NCBI GenBank assembly: GCA_009760855.2
Contig: WPIO01000026.1
Span: forward strand, 3,212,501-3,276,500
Length of the DNA: 64,000 bases
From: Cristatella mucedo
Taxonomy: Eukaryota; Bryozoa; Phylactolaemata; Cristatellidae
Direction: 5' to 3'
Below the pieces are notes generated by a model. The model saw only the letters and a program-made list of their open reading frames with translations, did not search any database and had not been told where the DNA came from. The translations under genes were made by a program, and so were the position numbers. Below are positions 22,076 to 32,458 of this stretch, in pieces (position 1 is the stretch's first letter; each line of letters begins with the position of its first letter).

Positions 22076-22295
22076 ATGCCTCTTCTTGGAAATATGCAGG
22101 CGGGAAGAATGATTGGAGACCTTGGAGTTCCAAATGTAAACGAAGAAATTGTCATTGGTGGTGAAAACACTCTCTCGAGATTATCATCAGTTGTAAGATC
22201 TCCATTGTTAACTTCAGAAATTATTAAACTTGAGTTTGGCAATTTTCAATTCCTTCAAGCTTCATCTGATAATGAAGTTGACCTAAGCAATGGTC
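22076..22295 (+). pseudogene. Short fragment of unknown virus-element gene
   Basis: The first about 73 codons of the frame starting at 22076 (MPLLGNMQAGRMIGDLGVPN ...) are of ordinary composition. The frame then runs without a stop into LINE-A sequence at about 22300, so the fusion is an accident of insertion. Confidence 0.35.
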
Positions 22296-22299
22296 TATC

Positions 22300-22713
22300 T
22301 TTCATAGTTAATACTCTACCTCTTGCTGATGCGATCGCCAAGCACAATCTAGGCTTTCACTTCTATGCAGAAGACAACTCAGTTTTACCTCAGCTTTAAT
22401 CCCTCCCAGCCCTCTAGCACGTCGATTTCTTTACACATCCTTGCAACGTGTACTGATGACATTCGCACACGGATGGTAGCAAATTTTTTTAAGCCTATAA
22501 CTAGGAAGTAGGTTTTGTCTCATTCAATCTAAGTACTCATTTATTTAAATTGAATGAGACAAAAACAACTTGCTATTTATGGGTAAACTAAGTTTGATTC
22601 AGAAAAATTGCAAAACCTAACGCTCAAAATCGGCTCAGCCAGCATATCTCCTGTTGAATCTGTACAAAATCTCGGTGTCCCGTTCCAAAGTGAACTTTCA
22701 TTAGATGACCTCA
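22300..22713 (+). mobile_element. LINE-A copy 2, 5' segment (split by nested copy 3)
   Basis: Starts with V-N-T-L-P-L-A-D-A-I-A-K-H-N-L-G-F-H-F-Y-A-E-D, the RT region around the catalytic box (A-D-D mutated to A-E-D). It runs through a partly rearranged segment (a local inverted duplication around 22505-22565 with AAACAAAATAG/TTGTCTCATTC-type arms) to 'ASISPVES' at 22628-22660. Cut at 22713 by an antisense LINE-A copy. It continues at 23514. Confidence 0.85.
22505..22570. repeat. Local inverted repeat inside LINE-A copy 2
   Basis: The segment GTTTTGTCTCATTCAAT near 22513-22529 is followed about 13 bases later by its complement ATTGAATGAGACAAAAAC at 22548-22565, forming a hairpin that the other LINE-A copies lack. 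Confidence 0.75.
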
Positions 22714-23508
22714 TAATAAAGGTAATAAGAATAATACACTTGATAAAGTGCCCTCAAAGAACTAAATCTCTTTCAATGCGCTTTACATTTGCTGCAAAGG
22801 AAACACGATCAAATGGTGAGTGGTATCATGCTTGATAGACAACATGAAAACATGGTTAGGGATGACATGTACAGGGTCAGCATGCAATTATGGTTAGTGG
22901 CAGCATGCACAGTGTCAGCACGCATAAGCATTTAAGGACGAATCGGAGGGACCCACTGAATGCTATCATAAATAGCTGCTCTTTCAATTTCTTTTTAAAT
23001 GCGGTCAAGTCAAGGGATGTCGTGACGCAAGTGGGTAGTGAGTTCCAGGCTTTGGGAGCATACGAACTAAATGCACGGTCTCCAAAGAATTTTAGGTTTG
23101 TGCGATGTATATGTAAACAGTTAGATTTTGAAAAGCGGGTGGAACGGTGCTTGGCCTGGTGGGGGAGTAGATCTGATAGGTTGGCTGGAGTAAAACAAAA
23201 TGAAGGGACCTAAAAGTGAGCGACAACACGTTGAAGTCGATCCATTGCTTGACTGGTAGCCAGTGCAGGTCGGCGAGAAGTAGTGTGATGTGGCAACTGC
23301 AACGCTCACGACAGACAAACTTAGCTGCAGAATTTGTAACCAGCTGTAATCGCCGAATTGCACATGCCGGTAGGCCTGCAAGCAGTGAGTTACAGAAGCC
23401 AAGGCGGGATGTTAAAAATGCATGGATCAACTTAGATTTGGTATCCTTATCTAACCAAGCCCGAATTTTAGCAATGCTATGTAGCTGAAAGTAGGCAGAC
23501 TTGTTACT
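22714..23508 (-). mobile_element. LINE-A copy 3, nested antisense insertion
   Basis: Complete 3' end on the minus strand ((ATT)-type tail and hairpin at 22714-22785), 3' untranslated part and RT C-terminal coding region up to A-Y-F-Q-L-H-S-I-A-K. Flanked by the 5-base duplication CCTCA (22709-22713 and 23509-23513), with LINE-A copy 2 on both sides, so it inserted into copy 2 in reverse orientation. Confidence 0.85.
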
Positions 23509-23513
23509 CCTCA

Positions 23514-24232
23514 GCTCCACAGTCAAGTCTGCCTACTTTCAGCTGCATGGCATTGCTAGAATTCGGGCATGCTTAGACAGGGATCCTACATCCAAATTGG
23601 TACATGCATTTGTGACATCCCAACTTGGCCTCTGTAACTCGGTGCTTGCTGGTCTCCCTGCGTGAGCAATCAGGTGGTGACAGCTGGTGCAAAGCTCTGC
23701 AGCTAGGCTTTCTGTCGGGAGCTTGGTTATTGCCACATCCCATCCTTTCTCGCCGACCTGCATTGGTTTCCAATCAAGCAGCGAATCAACTTCAAAGATA
23801 TCTCACTTGCTTTGAGGTCCCTTTTATTCTCGAGCTCCCGCCTACCTATAAGAACCACTCCCCTACCAGGCCAAGAATCCGCTGCTCTGGCTCAAAACAT
23901 TTAGCCATACCTCACACGAATCTCAAAACCATCGGAGACCGTGCCTTTTGTTCCCATGCTCTCAAAGCCTGAAAATTACTGCCACGTCGCAACATCCCCT
24001 GGCATGACGACTTTCATAAAAAGCTTAAAATGCACCTATTTATTATAGCATTTGGTGAATCTCTGTGAGTTGTTCTTCGTTTGCATGTACCTGCTTACAC
24101 TACGTCTGCTACTTGTGGATGTTACCATCAATCATTTAGTAGTGCTTTCCATACAGCACCATTAAAGTGCCTAGAAAGAGATTCAGTTATCTGAGGGTGC
24201 TATAAAAATGCATTATTATCATTATCTACACT
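23514..24232 (+). mobile_element. LINE-A copy 2, 3' segment
   Basis: Resumes exactly where the 5' segment stopped (S-S-T-V-K-S-A-Y-F-Q-L region), runs through the RT C-terminal region with several frameshifts, and ends with the 3' hairpin and a degenerate ATT tail at 24165-24232. Confidence 0.85.
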
Positions 24233-24235
24233 CGT

Positions 24236-25190
24236 AAATGAGGGAGTATGCACTTCAGATGACGATTATGACGATTTTGTAAGATCAGATTCAACGATAT
24301 ACCTTAAAGTATGAAACTTTCATTATGCATTCCACCACATTGGATGGTTTTTGGCTTCAATTATTATTACGCTCTGAAATTGCTTAAAGATAGAATACCA
24401 AGCACTAGTCTCAATTATCCAAATTCACCTATATTTACTGACTGGGATAGGTGGTAGGTGACTTTAGATATATACAAGGATGAACTGGTATAACAGATAC
24501 TCAGTGGTTATGCCGTATCCAAAAAGCTGAAGGATTTTTTTCCGCGATAGGAGAAAGACAAACCATAAGTATATCACTCAGTTTTCCGTATTACTCGAAT
24601 TAATATATTCAGACTGTGAGGTGACATGTCATACTATCAGCAAACTATTATTTCGAAATGAAAATTCCTAAGAATATTTCAATCTCATCTAATTAAACGT
24701 AAATGCATTTCCTATGTGATAGACAGCGTAGAAATCAGTGTGAAAACAAATGTAAAAGGAGTAAAGTGGACTAGAAAATAAGGATAAAAATGAAGATTGG
24801 ACAAACTTCCTTGCTGTAAAAAAGAATGCTTCAACTGAACGAAAAGCGATTAAAAAAAGCTGAAAACTATTGGAAGTTGAGTCTAAATCCTCCACGTATG
24901 ATCTTTGGAAATAAATTCTCTAGGATTAACTAGAGTTGGAGAGAGGCGAGCCGTCGTAAATTTTCTTCACCGGTAGCATTAGCCAGTCTGTTCTTGTGCG
25001 TCAGCTACACTCCGCATCGCGTCATCTTTTTCCGCTTTACAATGTTAGGAATCACCGAAAATATGCAGCTATATCTAATCTTTGAGTACATTTTTGCCAT
25101 GTAGGGATCCAAAGAAATTGTTCGCAGAGCGTAACATTCCAGCGTGAGCCTGAGCGATTCTAGCAATAAATACCAAAGTTCCTTAATCTT
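24236..25190. other. AT-rich block, fragments of unknown genes
   Basis: Plus-strand peptide-like stretches around 24330-24460 (for example H-P-P-H-W-M-V-F-G-F near 24325-24360) and a minus-strand frame at 24689-24895 are not recognisable. Likely further parts of the virus-like element. Confidence 0.3.
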
Positions 25191-25196
25191 ACCCAT

Positions 25197-25915
25197 TCAA
25201 ATTGCGTAAACAGGAACGTTGGATGGCTGCCCCATTATAGCCTTTGCAAGCGCATCCAAGGGTCTTGTGAGGATTATAAGAGGTGACAAGTTACTAATAC
25301 TCTGTACTATAGTAATTTCTTTTAAACGGGAATTAAAGCTTAAAGCTAGTACTGACGGCACAGTAGTCGTTGGTGTTGAAGGAACTGTTTGCCTGTCTGT
25401 TGTAGTGAGTGCGGTTGACGTCTCTACTGGAACGATTGGTGTGTGTCCTACTTTGCTGCTAGCTGACATAGTCGTCTGACGCATGCTCAAAGCTTTAAGT
25501 ATGCTAGGTATAGCTGCATAAAACTTGTCCTTAACGATGGTTTGGATGTCGGGTTTAACTCCACTAACGACAGTAGACGCTGCAAGATTCTGGTCTGCAA
25601 CCCAAGCGGCGTAACCGCTAATCTCACGAGGCTCATCCAACCTAGTGACAATCTGAGACCTAACGTTAGCTTCCAACTCAGCTGTAACTGAAGCTTTTCC
25701 AACCTGAATAGTATTCTTTGTCTCAGTCTCACACTGAGTAACGCAAAACGTTTTTGCGTGATTATCAGTAAATACAGAAATATCAGAAGCGAGTGTTTAA
25801 GGATCGTAAGGAATTAGTTTAAACTTGATGAGGAAATCGATGTATCGTTTCAGTTTCTGAGCTGCAGTAGCATCGGCAGCATTAGCAACAGCTGGTGTAG
25901 ACACTTTTTAAACAT
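25197..25915 (-). pseudogene. Thr/Ser/Val-rich protein, one in-frame stop
   Basis: The minus frame can be followed from about 25915 (V-S-T-P-A-V-A-N-A-A-D-A-T) through L-I-K-F-K-L-I-P-Y-D-P, a stop near 25800, then C-V-T-Q-C-E-T-E-T and the open 159-codon part 25197-25676. The C-terminal half contains a Thr/Val/Pro-rich linker (about residues 80-105 of the open part) and a hydrophobic end. The layout, a globular N-terminal part plus Thr-rich linker, would suit a virion or cell-surface protein. Family unknown. Confidence 0.4.
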
Positions 25916-25967
25916 TTTAAATGTATTAATTTAATTCACTAATTTATAACCTTTACTAATTTTCGTA

Positions 25968-25990
25968 TACTACTACTACTACTACTACTT
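25968..25990. repeat. (TAC)n microsatellite
   Basis: Seven TAC/ACT units. Confidence 0.9.
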
Positions 25991-26024
25991 ATACTAATAT
26001 CTTATATAATGAAACAAATTAAGA

Positions 26025-26439
26025 TACTAAGCTGCATCTGAAAAATGGTTGCCATTGAGGTGGTAGTATAATAGATTAGAGTTATAGCTTTTCTTGAAGC
26101 AACTCCTACAATTAGAAAACCACCGCCATTCGAAGTTATCTCCCAACGCAGGTCATTAGAATTAGATCCTGCGGTAACTCCAAATCTTTCATCTTGCTGA
26201 GAGTATATAAGATTAGAGCCTTCATTTAAGTAAATCTTATATCTACCATTTAAATACGTTTCAATCCTGAAAATTTACGAGAATAAATTTTGGTCAAGAG
26301 GAGAAATGAAGGGTATGGTGGTATCTAATATGCCTAGATCAGTGTTGCTTTGTATTCTATAACGCAAAGTAGGACTACACGTGTAAGTAGAAGATACATC
26401 TGTTGTGACGGTTGAAGCTGAAGCGACGATAATTGATCC
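26025..26439 (-). pseudogene. Beta-rich protein fragment of the virus-like block
   Basis: In protein order the minus strand encodes S-P-L-I-G-S-I-I-V-A-S-A-S-T-V-T (about 26400-26450), T-L-R-Y-R-I-Q-S-N-T-D-L-G-I-L, then after a stop R-Y-K-I-Y-L-N-E-G-S-N-L-I-Y-S-Q-Q-D-E and L-R-W-E-I-T-S-N-G-G-G-F-L near 26100-26250. Alternating hydrophobic and polar residues and many glycines suggest a beta-sandwich such as a fibre head, but this is inference. The terminal-inverted-repeat element at 26440 cuts into it. Confidence 0.35.
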
Positions 26440-26895
26440 TATTAGCGGGGACACGGGTCCCCTCAAGGGCCCCGTGCTCAAAGTGAATTAACTAATTATT
26501 TTCTTGAAAATAGTCAAAATCATAGAAAAGCCAGAACAACTTCACATTCACTTACACCTGCCATGTTAAAAATGGATAACGCCAACGCAGTTTCCGCATC
26601 CGCTCTCGGCGCCGTACACGGAGTTCGAAAGGAAAAACTGGCGGTTAGTGTCGAAACGCCGAAGACGAAGCTCAGGCGCCCGAAGAAACCCCAGCTCTTC
26701 AGCCTAGCCAGACCTCACTCGTGTCTTTCTCCACTAGTAAGGTGAGAATAGAAATTAAAATCTGGTCGCAATATAGCTTTGTTGACCAAAAAAAGACGAT
26801 TGAGCCTATAGCGAGGTCAATCTGACTGTAATTCGTGGCGTTCTAGAATGTTTACGAGACCAGGGTCCTTTTGGGGACCCGGTTCCCCGCCAATA
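26440..26895 (+). mobile_element. Short DNA transposon with about 40-bp terminal inverted repeats
   Basis: The left end (26440-26479) begins TATTAGCGGGGACACGGGTC and the right end (26856-26895), read on the other strand, begins TATTGGCGGGGAACCGGGTC. The two match over about 40 bases, including the following CCCC, AAGG and CCC blocks. Each terminus is itself partly palindromic (GGGGAC ... GTCCCC). The 456-bp interior is more GC-rich than its surroundings and contains an ATG-initiated exon with a good donor. I find no transposase core, so it is non-autonomous. The superfamily is not recognised and no clear target duplication is visible. Confidence 0.7.
26563..26741 (+). CDS. Possible first exon retained inside the TIR element
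   Basis: Starts at ATG (26563; a second Met lies at codon 4) and stays open for about 60 codons, giving a basic Ala/Pro/Lys-rich peptide (K-T-K-L-R-R-P-K-K-P near residues 34-43, resembling a nuclear localisation signal). It ends at a consensus donor AAG|GTGAGA near 26741. GC content is higher than the host block. This would fit the 5' exon of a transposase gene whose remaining exons were deleted, or a captured host exon. No family motif is visible. Confidence 0.35.
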
Positions 26896-27890
26896 GTTTC
26901 AATCAGTAAATAGATCTCCGTACTACTACTATTAGTATTCGATTTATCAACATGCAATAACTAACCTGTCTACCTAATAGGTAGCATACTAAGACAGCCT
27001 ATCCTAGGATCCCCATGCAGCATGCAGTCAACTCCAGCACATCTTAATCTAGTGATAGAAGTGATTGAATAATCATATAATATAATATAATAATTGAATA
27101 ATCTAGTGATTGAAGCGAGCAAGCTATTGAGGAGATCCCTAGTCGTATACCTTTAAAAATAAATCCACTACTATACAAATTGTCAGAAATAAATTACACT
27201 GTAGTCTATGCAATCAAATTCACCGTCTGCTCAATGTTGCCAAGTTGTATATTATCTCACAATTTCCTTTCATCATCATTAATGGCTATAGTTTGCACGG
27301 CAAGAAATTTACACAAATCGTAATTAGCTACCAAGGGATCTACGTACTCTAAAGGTATTTCACTGATGCTTCAATTCTTTAACAAGTCTTTATGAATATA
27401 TTCCGTTTCGCATTCGGTTATAATAATGATAATCTTATCGGATTGCTCCCTCTCATTTTATACTGAGTAAAAAATCTAAAATGAAATTATCACTTCTTGA
27501 AAATAAGATAATTAACTATTATTATATTAACTATATTATATTATATCAATATATACTATACTATATACTTATATATACATATATTATATACACTATACAT
27601 ATATACTATAACTTATACTATATTAACTATTGACAGCACATTCATCAGGATTCTCAACTTTCTCAATAGCTTATTTAATTGTGTTAGCGACCATAAGTTA
27701 GCGAGTCGCATCCAGAGATAATCTAGCCGGTGTTGTTTTTTCTCAAACGGGGATAGCTGTCTTACTTAATTTTTTAGTCTAAATTGTTGCACTTTATATT
27801 TAGTCTTTAATATTCCAACTTTGCACAATTTTCAAGAAATTCATACTACAGCCTTTTGTAAAAGTAAAAGCCTTCTTAACATCAAATTGG
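26896..27890. other. AT-rich, no gene; (TA)-rich low-complexity at about 27.05-27.64 kb
   Basis: Contains ATATA-type low-complexity runs (27070-27100 and 27525-27640) and no recognisable coding sequence. Confidence 0.5.
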
Positions 27891-27895
27891 AAACC

Positions 27896-28382
27896 TTCAT
27901 TATTTGGCTCCAGCCCATCTCTCAGATCTACTCCCCACCAGGCCAAGCATCGTACCACCCGCTTTTCGGAATCCAACAGTCTACCTATACCTCGTACAAA
28001 CCTCAAATCCTTTAGAGACCGTGCATTTAGTTCGTTTGCTCCAAAAGCCTGGAACTACCTCCCAACTTGCGTCAGAACATCCACTGACCTGACCACATTT
28101 AAGAAGAATTTAAGAACACACCTATTTAGGACAGCATTTAGTGGGTCCCTGTGATTCGTCCTTGATGTACTTATGCGTGCTGACACTGTGAATGCTGCTA
28201 CTAATCACATTTGCATGCTTACCCTGTGCATGTCACCCCTAACCATGGTATTCATGTTGTTTATCAAGCATGATATTACTCACCATTCAATTGCATTTCC
28301 CTTTGCAGCAAATGTAAAGTGCCTAGAAAGAGATTGAGTTCTCTGAGGGCACTTAATCAAGTGAATTATTATTATTATTATA
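27896..28382 (+). mobile_element. LINE-A copy, 3' end only
   Basis: Plus-strand sequence matching the last part of the RT C-terminal coding region (W-L-Q-P-I-S-Q-I-Y in a shifted frame), the 3' untranslated region, the terminal hairpin at about 28312-28360, and (ATT)n at 28365-28382. Confidence 0.85.
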
Positions 28383-28790
28383 AACTTTGTACAACAAATA
28401 CTTAAAGCCGAGTATGGTGGTTAGATTAGTCTACAAAATAAGTCTGAAAAATAAGTGATATGCCTCCCGATCCTTATTTAGTGATCAATCACTTTTCGGA
28501 TATCTTAATGATGCTGACCAAGAATATTGAGGTATTAATAAGTAGTCTGACAGATCTAAATTTAATTCAATTAATCAAATCAGCTCGAATTCTCTCAAAT
28601 GCATTAGTTAATAATGTGACGTAGAGGAGCATATATAAATAATGATATTTACAGATATCATTAAAATGAAAGGAATTTGAAACGTTTTTAGCATGATTAT
28701 AATTGTTCGTATAAATAGTTTTTTAATTGTTGGTGATAATTAAACTCCTTCATAGTATTAGCGTGGTTTCATTAAAATTATTTCAATATA
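28383..28790. other. AT-rich, nothing recognised
   Basis: About 400 bases between two LINE-A copies with no open frame above 60 codons. Confidence 0.4.
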
Positions 28791-28792
28791 AT

Positions 28793-31520
28793 AGCAATGA
28801 TAATGCACTTGATAAAGCGCCCTGAGAGAACTCAATTTCATTCTAGGCGCTTTACAATTCAATTCCGCAAAGCAAGCACGATCGAATGGTTAGTGGTAGC
28901 ATGCTCAATAACCAACGAGAATAACATGGTTAAGGGTGACATGCACAGGGTCAGCATGCAAGTGTGGTTAGTAGCAGCATGCTACAGCATTAGCCCGCAT
29001 CAGCACTTAAAGACGAATCCCAGTGCCCAGTAAATGCTGTCATAAATAGATGCGGTTTTGGTTTATTTTTTAATGTGGACACGTCAAGAGATGTCGTGAC
29101 GCAGGTCGGGAGCGAGCTTAAGGCTATGGGAGCATACGAACTAAATGCACGGTCTCCAAATGATTTGAGGTTTGTACGAGGTATAGATAAACAGTTAGTT
29201 TCCAAAATGCGCCTGGAACGATGCTTAGCCTGGTGGGAGAGAACATCTAATAGGTAGGATGGAGCCAAAGAATGAAGGGACCTAAAAGTGAGTGACAACA
29301 CCTTGAAGTCGATGCGTTGCTTGACTCGGAGCCAGTGCAGGTCGGTGAGAAGTAGTGTGATATGGAAACTGCGACGATCATGACAGACTAGCCTAGTCGC
29401 AAAGTTTTGCAACAGCTGTAAGCGCCTGAGTGCACATGCCGGTAGGTCAGCAAGTACTGAGTTACAGAAGTTAAGACGGTATATCATAAATGCATGGACC
29501 AATTTAGATGCTATATCCACTTCTAAAAAAGCCCCAGTTTTTGCGATGTTATGCAGCTGAAATTAGGCACTCTTGACTATGGAGCTGATGTGGTCGTCCA
29601 ATGAAAGGTCACTTTCAAACGTGACACTTAGATTTCGTGCAGATTCAACGGGAGATATCATGGCCAAGCCGATTTCCATCGTTAATCTTTCCAATTTCCG
29701 AATTACGCTTGGTTTGCCCATAATTAGCAATTTGGTTGTATCATCATTTCATTTAAGAAAGTTTGCTGCATCTATGTGCGGATGTCATCAATACATGTAG
29801 CAAGGGAGTTGAGAGAATTTGACGTGCTGGGGAATGGGAGGGATCAAAACAAAGGTACAACTGTGCGTCATCAGCATAAAAGTGAAAGCCTAGATTGTGT
29901 TTGACAATCACATTGGCACGAAGAAGAGTAAAAACCGTAAAAATAACTAGACCAAGAACTTAGGCTTCAGGTACTTTATTTTTCAGGGGTACCTCGGATG
30001 ATCTCTGTCCATTCCGATCAACAATTTGGAGTCTCCCATTGAGATAGAACCTGAACCATTGCAAAGCAGTGCCAGTGATACCCGTGCGAGACGAGAGGCG
30101 CTAAAGAAGGATTGATGATCGATCGTGTCAAAAGTGGCCGAAAGATTGAGCAAAACAAGCAGAGATACCCGACCGAAATCTGCATTCCTCAGTAAATCGT
30201 TATATACCCGAAGCAATGCTGAGTCTGCGAAGTGATTAGCTCTTAAACCAGACTTGAACTTACTAGCAAGGTTTGAAGTTTTGATATAGGAGTTTAGCTG
30301 ATCTGTCACGGCTCGTTCCAGTGTCTTTGATAGGAACGGTAGAAGAGAGAATGGTCGGCAGTTGCTCAAGTTCTTATAGTTTAGTATCGCTTCTTTGAGT
30401 AGTAGCCTGACTGCAGCATTTTCAAAGGTGCTGTGAAATGACCTGAGGCTAGTAACATATTTATGATCTTAGTTATTCATGGCAGCCGCAAATCAAGGCA
30501 TCTTAGAAGTAGGACAGTGGGAATAGGGTCTAAAGGGCCAGCTGTCTTCTTAGATTTCTAAACGAACTTCAGGACGAGGTCACCAGTGACTTACTTGAAT
30601 GTTAACATTGAGGTCCCACGTGAAATTGAGGACAACATTCCAGGGGTGATACTGCCAGCTTAGGGATGGACTCCCTGATCTTGTCCATCTTGTTGACAAA
30701 AAAGCTAGAGAAGCAATCCGCAAGATCATCACCAGAATCATTAGTTAAGGAGCTAACCTAAGAGTGGTTGAGGAGATGGCTAATCTTAGACATTAGCATT
30801 TTTGGATTGTGCATCTGTGATTCAACAATGTTTTCAGAGAACTATATTTGGCCTTTGCTAGAATCGATTTCTATGATCTGCACTAATCCTTATATGTCTG
30901 TCGATGGACAGTCAGTCCTGATCTTTTGTATTCTTTTTCATGCTTGCCCTTAGTAGACCTAGCAATTTTAATGTCTGTGGTAAACCATAGGCCATCTGGG
31001 CGTGGGTGCACAGTACGCTTAGTCAAAGGTGCAAACTCTTCGAGCTCGTCAGCTAGTGTCGTGTTGTAGCAATCTAACAATGATGACAGGTCGGAAGGGG
31101 GATTGAGAAGCAGAGGCGAAGCAGATATTCTCGCATGGACAGCATCGATGTTAAGGGTATTAAGGTTCCGCGATTCTCATGTGATTTTAGATGAGGAGGA
31201 GGATGGCATCCACTGTAGATTGAATGAGACCTGCATGTGATCAGATTAGCCGGATTTGGCAATAATTGGTGATGACAAAAGTGCAGTTGTATGAGGAAAT
31301 TTTGGTCGTGTGTATGACCTTTAATGTGATTAGGTAGCGCCATGCACAACAGTCACGAGAGATGGTGAGTCAGTCAATGCACGAAATTCAGTGCTGAAAG
31401 CATCAGATAAGTTATCAAAATGAATGTGGAAATCACCCGCAATGAGGGCCGATCGATTTCTTACACACAGAATTGAAGTGAGATCAGAGAAATCTGAAAT
31501 ACATGAAGATATCTGAGACA
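28793..31520 (-). mobile_element. LINE-A, longest copy, includes endonuclease C-terminal part
   Basis: Minus-strand element of about 2.7 kb. The 3' hairpin lies at about 28800-28850. RT C-terminal domain: frame 28990-29520 with L-V-H-A-F and N-F-C-N-S. RT core: 29983-30369 with F-S-L-L-P-F-L-S-K-T-L-E-R-A-V and L-S-A-T-F-D-T-I-D-H-Q. The N-terminal part of ORF2 runs through 30.4-31.1 kb, and at its 5' end (31330-31521) come S-A-L-I-A-G-D-F-H-I-H-F-D-N and L-V-T-V-V-H, then further in G-H-T-H-D. The last correspond to the 'GDFN' and 'SDH/GHTxD' boxes of the apurinic endonuclease of L2/CR1-type LINEs. Many frameshifts and stops; clearly dead and older than copies 1 and 7. Its 5' end abuts the LTR element at 31523. 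Confidence 0.85.
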
Positions 31521-31522
31521 AT

Positions 31523-31738
31523 TGACAGCACTGCCCCTGATCGTTTTATGAGTGGGTTTCGACACTCGGTGTTGTGTGCAGTCGGGATGTGCTGTTAGTT
31601 ATTGTTGTAACAGGAGCAGTCAAGGGAATCCGGTTGGCAACAGGGGCAGAAATTGTCATGCTTCACCCTGCTCCGTGCGTACTGAAACAAACAGGTGGTG
31701 ATAGTCGTCAGCTGGCGTTCTGTGCGGTGCTCACACCA
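31523..31738 (+). repeat. 5' LTR of a Ty3/Gypsy-like element
   Basis: It matches the sequence at 34606-34823: GCCCCTGATCGTT against GCCCCCGATCGTT, TGTGCTGTTAGT in both, CGTCAGCTGGCGTTCTG against CGTCGGCTGGCGTTCTG, and a common end near ...ACCA. Similarity is roughly 70% by eye, so the element is old. A likely polyadenylation-type AATAAA lies just beyond at 31740. Confidence 0.7.
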
Positions 31739-31948
31739 GAATAAAAGCTCTTTCTTGGAATGAAGTCGATGGCAGTGCTAGCCAAAGTCGCACCATAAGA
31801 CAGCAAAACAAACTCGGTTGAGTGTGTTCATTGACTGGATGCTTCGCCCAAGCTGCACAAGGTTAAATATAATAATCTCTACGGAATCATGCCCTTGTAC
31901 TCATGTACTTGACAGGCGGAGCTTTTGCAGTCTACGAAGTAATGACAG

Positions 31949-32287
31949 ATGCAGACAAAAGTGATTAAACGATGGTGGAACGGCATTCAGCTCCGAATTT
32001 TTTGCCCGCCCAATTGCTTCCTCGCGTACGATGAGTTTTTGAGCAGAAGACTTCGCGAAGGCGAGACGTCGGACGTCTACTTGGCCGACCTAGCTGGCTT
32101 GGCGTCCATTGGCTTCGCTGCCCAGCCACAATCAGGGGTACCTGCGTATCCCCTGGAGTCTTTGCTGAAATGTGCGTTTGTGTCGGGCCTGACCGACGAT
32201 GCGGAGCGACAGCAGCGAGCATCGTGCTCGCTTAACAAAGCTGAGTTGCCTGTGCTGGCTGAAATGTCGAGGACTTTGTTTCGCTAA
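31949..32287 (+). pseudogene. Gag-like protein (fragment)
   Basis: This 112-codon frame contains F-L-A-Y-D-E-F-L-S-R-R-L-R-E-G-E-T-S-D-V-Y-L near residues 24-45, then L-A-G-L and a region with A-L-E/S-L-L-K-C-A-F-V-S-G-L near residues 69-80. A helical 'E-F ... R-R-L-x-x-G-E-S-V-D-x-Y-L-x-x-L ... F-V-x-G-L' order is typical of the capsid part of animal Gypsy Gag proteins. The frame ends in a stop at 32287, and downstream sequence in another frame continues as probable nucleocapsid remnant. Probably inactive. Confidence 0.6.
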
Positions 32288-32458
32288 TGGAGTCATATCT
32301 CGTTGGTCAGTTAGAGGATCGACGTGCACAGATCCGAGGTGACGAGGTGCAGTCGAGGCTGGATTTGCTAAGGCGATACACCGACCGGCCTTTTCAAAGC
32401 AGGTCGCGACAGCAACTTTGCTGGATCTAGGGGTATCCGAATCACCTAGCAGCAGCGC

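Noticed and set aside
22714-24232. Twin-priming inversion as an explanation for opposite LINE-A halves
   Set aside because: The inverted piece carries its own 3' hairpin and tail and is flanked by a CCTCA duplication, so it is a separate nested insertion.
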